Shown: positions 59,634 through 64,000 of the stretch, piece after piece
Numbering within the stretch: the stretch's first letter is position 1
How the letters are laid out: each line of letters begins with the position of its first letter
NCBI RefSeq assembly: GCF_004000805.1
Contig: NZ_BILY01000002.1
Span: 1-64,000 of the forward strand
DNA from: Paenibacillus glycanilyticus NBRC 16618
Lineage (GTDB): Bacteria; Bacillota; Bacilli; Paenibacillales; Paenibacillaceae
Direction of reading: 5' to 3'
DNA length: 64,000 nt
The notes under the pieces: model-generated
Told to the model about the DNA's origin: nothing
The model's database searches: none
What the model saw: the letters and a program-made list of their open reading frames with translations, nothing else
Program-made: the position numbers and the translations under genes

Positions 59634-61313
59634 TTACCACTTGCCCGCGATACGGTCTTGAACCACTTTCGTCACGAAGGTTTCGTAGCCTTTCACGTCA
59701 AGCTTGCCCATTTGGCCCACATAGTCGTTCCAGATCGAGTCGAATTCGCTTGGCTTGGCAAGAACAAGCTTCGGAACGTATTTCTTTTGCAGGTCGCTGG
59801 CTTTTTGCTGGAAGATCTGCTCAGGCGTGCCTTGGCCTTTGTTGATACTCCATGCCGGGTACCAAGCACGCTCGTCAGGCTTCGAGAAATATTCGGAGAA
59901 GGTCTTCGCTCCGTAGGCGTCCAGCAGCGCTTTGTCGCCGTCCGTGTAACCCGCGTAAGCGACTTCAGGCTGGTTGCTTACGGCATACGAGTTGCCGTCC
60001 GCCAGCACGGAGTTGTTGCCGTAACGCGGCCAGCTGTATTCGAAGTACTGCCATCCGATGGAGCGTTTCTTCTCAGGGTCATTGCGATCAGCGATTTGCT
60101 GCGCGTCCATCACGTAACGGCCGTTAGCGTCCACGGTGTAGTTCTGATCTTTAACGCCCCATTGAACGAGAACTTGGTTCTCTTCCTTAAGCAGGTTGTC
60201 GAAGTACTTAATGATGCGGACCGGATCTTTTGCTTTTACCGAGATGCCGATACCGCGGTTGTTAACGAAGCTAGGCGGATCCACGTATTGGTCTTTCGTA
60301 TTCTCGTCGAATACGATTGGCAGCGGAGCGTAACGCTTCTCGTCGATGCCGGCTTTCATCAGGTTGTTTGTCGCGTCGCCAACCTGCCATGCGTAGTTGA
60401 AGTAGCCAAGCACGCGGCCGGAAGTCAGCTTAGCCAGGAATTGGTCTTTGTTCGCCGTAAAGGTCTCCGGATCGAACAAGCCTTTCGCGTTTACTTCGTT
60501 CAGCTTTTGCAGCCATTTTTTCTCGATATCCGTAGCAGCGTAAGTTTTAGCCTCATGCGTGTTCATGTCGACGATAACGTCGCCGTCATTCGGGTAACCC
60601 GCAAGATGCATCGAAGGGTTGGTGATCGAGAAGAAGCTGTCGGCAGGGCCTGCAAGGGATGCAAAACCGATCGTGTCCTTGCCGTCTACTTGCGGATGCT
60701 TCTCTTGGTATTGCTTGATTAGATCAAAGTATTGGTCAAGCGTCTTGATCTTTGGATATCCCGCTTCCTTCAGAACGGAGCGTTGAATCCAGAATGCGCC
60801 TTGGCTGATCCCCGGATCGCCGATGTAACCTTGGTTCGCGCCAAACGGCAGGAAGTACATTTTGCCGTCTGCTTGTCTGAATTTATCGAAATAAGGACCG
60901 TATACGCGCTTGATGTTGGGACCGTATTTGTCGATCAGATCATCAAGAGGAATAAATGCGCCGGCGTCGAGCAGCTTGTCGATTTCGCCTTCCGGAACGA
61001 TAACGTCCGGATAGTCGCCGCTTGCGATCATAACGCCGGATTTCGTTTGCGGGTCGCCAACGAGGAATTCCATTTTCCAATCTACACCGGTCTGGTTTTG
61101 CAGCTCTTTGCCGATAACGGTGTCGCTCGCAAGAGTGTCCTTCTGGCTGGTGAAGCTGTAGTACGAGAAAGTGACGGGCGTTTTGTCATCTGCTCCGGGA
61201 GAAGCGGAGTTGGAAGCTGCGTTGCCGTTATCGTTATTGCCGCCGCAAGCGGTTGCCGTAACAGCTAACATGGCAGCAGCCAGGCTGACAGTTAAAAGCT
61301 TTTTGTTAACCAT
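59634..61313 (-). CDS. lplA: LplA-type extracellular solute-binding lipoprotein (aldouronate)
   Basis: 559 residues. Seen: signal with lipobox TATAC (Cys near 23), Asn/Ala/Ser-rich linker, then PVTFSYYSFTSQKDTLASDTVIGKELQNQTGVDWKMEFLVGDPQTKSGVMIASGDYPDVIVP, the typical LipO/LplA start, and FLPFGANQGYIGDPGISQGAFWIQRSVLKEAGYPKIKTLDQYFDLIKQY. The length (~550) is that of this long-type binding protein. It heads the aldouronate import operon, with a cre-like site upstream. Confidence 0.93.
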   Translation of the reverse strand: MVNKKLLTVSLAAAMLAVTATACGGNNDNGNAASNSASPGADDKTPVTFSYYSFTSQKDTLASDTVIGKELQNQTGVDWKMEFLVGDPQTKSGVMIASGDYPDVIVPEGEIDKLLDAGAFIPLDDLIDKYGPNIKRVYGPYFDKFRQADGKMYFLPFGANQGYIGDPGISQGAFWIQRSVLKEAGYPKIKTLDQYFDLIKQYQEKHPQVDGKDTIGFASLAGPADSFFSITNPSMHLAGYPNDGDVIVDMNTHEAKTYAATDIEKKWLQKLNEVNAKGLFDPETFTANKDQFLAKLTSGRVLGYFNYAWQVGDATNNLMKAGIDEKRYAPLPIVFDENTKDQYVDPPSFVNNRGIGISVKAKDPVRIIKYFDNLLKEENQVLVQWGVKDQNYTVDANGRYVMDAQQIADRNDPEKKRSIGWQYFEYSWPRYGNNSVLADGNSYAVSNQPEVAYAGYTDGDKALLDAYGAKTFSEYFSKPDERAWYPAWSINKGQGTPEQIFQQKASDLQKKYVPKLVLAKPSEFDSIWNDYVGQMGKLDVKGYETFVTKVVQDRIAGKW

Positions 61314-61351
61314 TTCTGTTTAGACCCCTTTCGTCATTTCAACGTGTTTGT

Positions 61352-61365
61352 TGTAAGCACTTTCA
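61352..61365 (-). promoter_or_regulatory. Candidate cre site upstream of lplA
   Basis: Minus strand TGAAAGTGCTTACA fits the CcpA consensus TGWAANCGNTNWCA with one mismatch, 39 bases before the lplA start. Implies carbon catabolite repression of the xylan cluster. Confidence 0.6.
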
Positions 61366-61447
61366 TCATAAAACGAATCCGAAAGCTTGATTACCCCTCA
61401 AACTTTAGTTCGTACTTTGAAAAGCATAGTTCAACTTTTTTTGTCGT

Positions 61448-63181
61448 TTATTGCCCATTCATGTCAAGAGGAAGACGCAGCTCAACGGTTGTTCCATGAG
61501 CTTCTTCGCTGACAATGTCGAATTCAAAGGAGTCTTTATAGCAGAGCTTCAGCCGGGTATAGACGTTTTTCATGCCGACATTGTCACCGATGGAATCATC
61601 CAGTCGCAGGTAACTAAGCAGCTCCGACAGCTTGGCTTCGGACATGCCAATCCCGTTATCGGACAGCCTGAATATCAGCTTGTTTCCGGCAATTCCGATA
61701 TGAATCTGAATAAGGCCGATTCCCGGCGAGTTTTCAATGCCGTGTATGCTGGCGTTCTCGACAAACGGCAGGAAGGTCATCTTCGGAATCATCTGGTCGT
61801 ATACGGTATCTTCGACGGTAATCTGGTATTGCAGTTTATCTCCAAACCTGTATTTTTGAATTTCAAGGAAGCATTCCGTCAGCTCAATCTCTTCCCGGAT
61901 CGACACCCAGCTGCGTTTCCAGGAAATCGACTTTCGAAAAATCTTTGCCATATAGTGAATGGTCTTCGCAGTCTCGTTCTCCCCCTTCATCAGGCTTCGC
62001 ATCCGAATCGTCTCGAGCGAATTAAACAGGAAGTGCGGATTGATCTGGCTGTGAAGGGCATGAAGCTGTGCCTGCCGCTGGCGGATCTCCAGATCCTTCT
62101 TCTGAATATCGGCCTGGTAGACATCGGTAATGAGGTTGTCGATCCGCTCGGTCATCCGGTTGAATTCTCCGGTCAATTGGCCGATCTCATCGCGCGCATC
62201 GTCAAGCGGGATCGTCTCGAAATGCTGATTTTTCACCTTTTTCATATGCTTTACAATCTTGACGAGACGTTTGTTTATGGATCTGGAGAGGGCCGCGATA
62301 ATCAAAGAAGGCAGAACAAAGTTAATAAGCGCCAAATAGATGACAAAGGAACCGGATTTCCGCACGTCATGCAGAAAGCTCCCTTCGTTAATGACGCCAT
62401 GCAGGGACCAGTCGTTCAAATAATTGTTGTTCGTATACACCTTGTCAAAGGAGAGAGAGTTTTTCGGCATCGGAAGCGCTTCGCTCTTCTGAGCCTTCGA
62501 GTGCCAGTCTACGCTGGAATCGTTGGAATAGAGGACGTCACCTTCCGGGTTCAAGAAGTAAATGCTGCCCTCAAAGCCGGATAACGCAAACAACTGCTTG
62601 ACCGTTGCCATATTCAGATCAATCTTGATCAGATTGTTATAGCCGTTGCCTTTGACATAGTTCAGTCTCTGAACAAGGCTAAACGTGTCTCCATCCTGTA
62701 TAAACAACGGATAAGATACATTCGTCTTTATAAAATCCCGGTACCAGTCGGCTTCCTTCTCCGTTTCGCTAAGGGGCATAATAGGTCCGGAGGACAACAC
62801 GGTTGGATTATCGGTATAAATAACGGTAGCGCTGGTTGTTTTGTAAGCCTGCTCGGATTTGTTGAAGACGCTTCGGATATTGTTAAAGGCTTCAACGTAT
62901 TCGATTTGAGAATCGTACTTTTTGTCCAGCAGCTGATACAGCATCGGATCGATATAATACAGATAGGAAATACCCGCGGCTTCATCGATGACAGCACGAA
63001 GCTCGCCCTGAAGCTTCTCCAGGGCGATGTCGGCGTCATGCGATTTTTGGTTTTTAATATTGTTGGTAGTCACGTTATAGAACACGATATTGGTCAATAC
63101 GATCGGGATAAATACGCAAAAGACGTACATCAGCAAAAGCTTGTCCCGCAATTTAAGATGATTCCAATGAAATCTGCCCAT
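61448..63181 (-). CDS. YesM-like sensor histidine kinase (xylan cluster)
   Basis: 577 residues. Seen: membrane segment 1 (LLLMYVFCVFIPIVLTNIVFY, about 15-35), an extracellular sensor region to about 275, membrane segment 2 (VIYLALINFVLPSLIIAALS), HAMP, LHALHSQINPHFLFNSLETIRMRSLM with phospho-His, and HATPase_c (MTFLPFVENASIHGIEN, LSDNGIGM, VGMKNVYTRLKLCY). ATG 63181 has GGAG 5 bases upstream; a TTG just before it is possible. It follows the response regulator by 12 bases. Presumably senses aldouronates or xylo-oligosaccharides outside. Confidence 0.9.
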   Translation of the reverse strand: MGRFHWNHLKLRDKLLLMYVFCVFIPIVLTNIVFYNVTTNNIKNQKSHDADIALEKLQGELRAVIDEAAGISYLYYIDPMLYQLLDKKYDSQIEYVEAFNNIRSVFNKSEQAYKTTSATVIYTDNPTVLSSGPIMPLSETEKEADWYRDFIKTNVSYPLFIQDGDTFSLVQRLNYVKGNGYNNLIKIDLNMATVKQLFALSGFEGSIYFLNPEGDVLYSNDSSVDWHSKAQKSEALPMPKNSLSFDKVYTNNNYLNDWSLHGVINEGSFLHDVRKSGSFVIYLALINFVLPSLIIAALSRSINKRLVKIVKHMKKVKNQHFETIPLDDARDEIGQLTGEFNRMTERIDNLITDVYQADIQKKDLEIRQRQAQLHALHSQINPHFLFNSLETIRMRSLMKGENETAKTIHYMAKIFRKSISWKRSWVSIREEIELTECFLEIQKYRFGDKLQYQITVEDTVYDQMIPKMTFLPFVENASIHGIENSPGIGLIQIHIGIAGNKLIFRLSDNGIGMSEAKLSELLSYLRLDDSIGDNVGMKNVYTRLKLCYKDSFEFDIVSEEAHGTTVELRLPLDMNGQ

Positions 63182-63196
63182 CAAATCTCCACCCGT

Positions 63197-64000
63197 TTAT
63201 TTTTTGCCCAGCAGCTTGTTGCGGTAGTCGGTCGGGGTCACTTTCTCCAGCTTCTCAAATTGGGTCACAAAATAATCGGCATTCTGAAAGCCCACTTTTT
63301 CCGCAATCTCGTACATCCGGAAATCGGTCTGGCGAAGCAGCTTTTTGGCTTCTCCGATCCGGATCTGCAGGAGAAAATCATTGAAATAGGTCCCATAGGT
63401 TTTGCGGAACAGCTGACCCAAATAAACGGAGTTCATATAAAATTTGCCCGCAATGCTCTTAAGGCTAATATTCTCGGTATAGTTCGCCTCGATGTATTTC
63501 TTGATGCGTTCAATCCCGCCCTTGGACTGCTCGTTCCGAAGCTCGGCCAAATAAGCGGCAGCCTCGCGGAGAAAATCCGTGAAGAGTCCCTTCAAGTCCT
63601 GCAGACGGCTATGGCTGCCCTGCCAGTCCATAATGAGCGGGAGCTTGTTAAGTCCCTTCTCGTCTCCTTCCATCTTCCGAATAATATTAATAATTCCGAT
63701 CACAAACCGGGTAATCGTATTGGCAACCGCATTGGGAGCAAACCGCTTCTCGACGAATTGGCGGAATAACAGCTCGATATCCTGCTCATACAACTCCACG
63801 TTATTCTCCTCCAGTCTCTCGAGCAGTCTGCCGTACAGCTCCGAATCAACGTCGAAATAATACAGCGGGGTCCCCTGTACCTGATTCGCGTAAATAACGG
63901 AGCTGCCTTGCTCGGCGTATTTATAGGACATGGCTTCATTCGCCGAACGGTAGGAAGCGTACATTTCTTGCAGCCGTTCCACGGTCTTGCCGATATACAA
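63197..64000 (-). CDS. AraC-type response regulator, partial (runs off right edge)
   Basis: Only the C-terminal ~267 residues are inside the window; the receiver domain lies beyond base 64000, so its presence is inferred from the YesM partner and from the family layout. Seen: a middle region and an AraC double HTH (IERIKKYIEANYTENISLKSIAGKFYMNSVYLGQLFRKTYGTYFNDFLLQIRIGEAKKLL..., MYEIAEKVGFQNADYFVTQFEKLEKVTPTDYRNKLLGKK). Expected to activate the lplA-aguA-xylanase genes. Confidence 0.88.
   Translation of the reverse strand: MYIGKTVERLQEMYASYRSANEAMSYKYAEQGSSVIYANQVQGTPLYYFDVDSELYGRLLERLEENNVELYEQDIELLFRQFVEKRFAPNAVANTITRFVIGIINIIRKMEGDEKGLNKLPLIMDWQGSHSRLQDLKGLFTDFLREAAAYLAELRNEQSKGGIERIKKYIEANYTENISLKSIAGKFYMNSVYLGQLFRKTYGTYFNDFLLQIRIGEAKKLLRQTDFRMYEIAEKVGFQNADYFVTQFEKLEKVTPTDYRNKLLGKK

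Overview
The window reads as a chromosomal segment of a Paenibacillus-like member of the Bacillota. The evidence is strong GGAGG-type ribosome binding sites with frequent TTG/GTG starts, many lipoproteins with a lipobox, YesM/YesN-type two-component pairs beside sugar ABC transporters, and above all a glucuronoxylan cluster (63.2-52.8 kb) whose order (lplA-lplB-ytcP, GH67, GH10, GH43) matches the aldouronate-utilization cluster described in Paenibacillus sp. JDR-2. No rRNA, tRNA, prophage, insertion sequence or CRISPR array was seen.

Layout. 0-7 kb (mostly minus strand): 5-oxoprolinase subunits pxpB/pxpC (pxpC runs off the left edge), a VWA-domain lipoprotein, a small unknown gene and a GNAT acetyltransferase, a 765-base gene-free stretch with repeats and a large foldable element, an aldolase-like gene, an unknown lipoprotein, and ribA. 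7-14 kb: an HxlR regulator divergent from ribA, a FetAB-like exporter with a DUF445 protein, KtrB, an argD-like aminotransferase under an ArgR-type operator, and a thioesterase. 14-19.3 kb: a GntR/FCD regulator, a CUT1 sugar-type ABC transporter and a Cys/Met-type PLP enzyme in one minus-strand locus, with two matching operators. 19.4-24.4 kb: a leader-peptide-like region before a CD3324-family HTH gene, a beta-propeller-like lipoprotein, a secreted TPR+GH26 protein, and 0.9 kb of tandem repeats.

24.4-30.1 kb: a complete L-fucose pathway (fucI, fucA, kinase, fucU) with a divergent LacI regulator. 30-32 kb: a three-PAS orphan histidine kinase. 32-37.6 kb: an anchored sugar-binding protein, a LytS/YesM-type kinase and an AraC-type response regulator, followed by a sugar/H+ symporter; this resembles the XylFII-LytS-XylR three-component sensors. 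37.7-46.9 kb: a YesMN pair, a CUT1 transporter, a GH32 fructosidase and a racemase-like protein, probably for fructan or sucrose oligomers. 47-52.6 kb: DJ-1/PfpI, AraC, a small unknown gene, an MFS efflux protein, an AlkD-like repair protein and an Old Yellow Enzyme. 52.7-64 kb: the glucuronoxylan cluster, whose response regulator is cut by the right edge.

Regulation and non-coding content are unusually legible. Several promoters carry an overlapping palindromic operator (ribA/hxlR, argD, the GntR locus, fuc/lacI, OYE). A stem-loop placed directly upstream of the Shine-Dalgarno recurs before fucI, fucA and the DJ-1 gene, with a half copy before the GH67 gene. Two unlinked loci carry related tandem repeats with a period of about 62 bases. 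The most unusual items are this recurrent leader hairpin, the foldable element at 4.0-4.26 kb, the leader region at 19.5 kb, and the transporter-PLP enzyme locus. All starts were chosen by eye from Shine-Dalgarno spacing; function calls rest on recognised motifs, not on searches.
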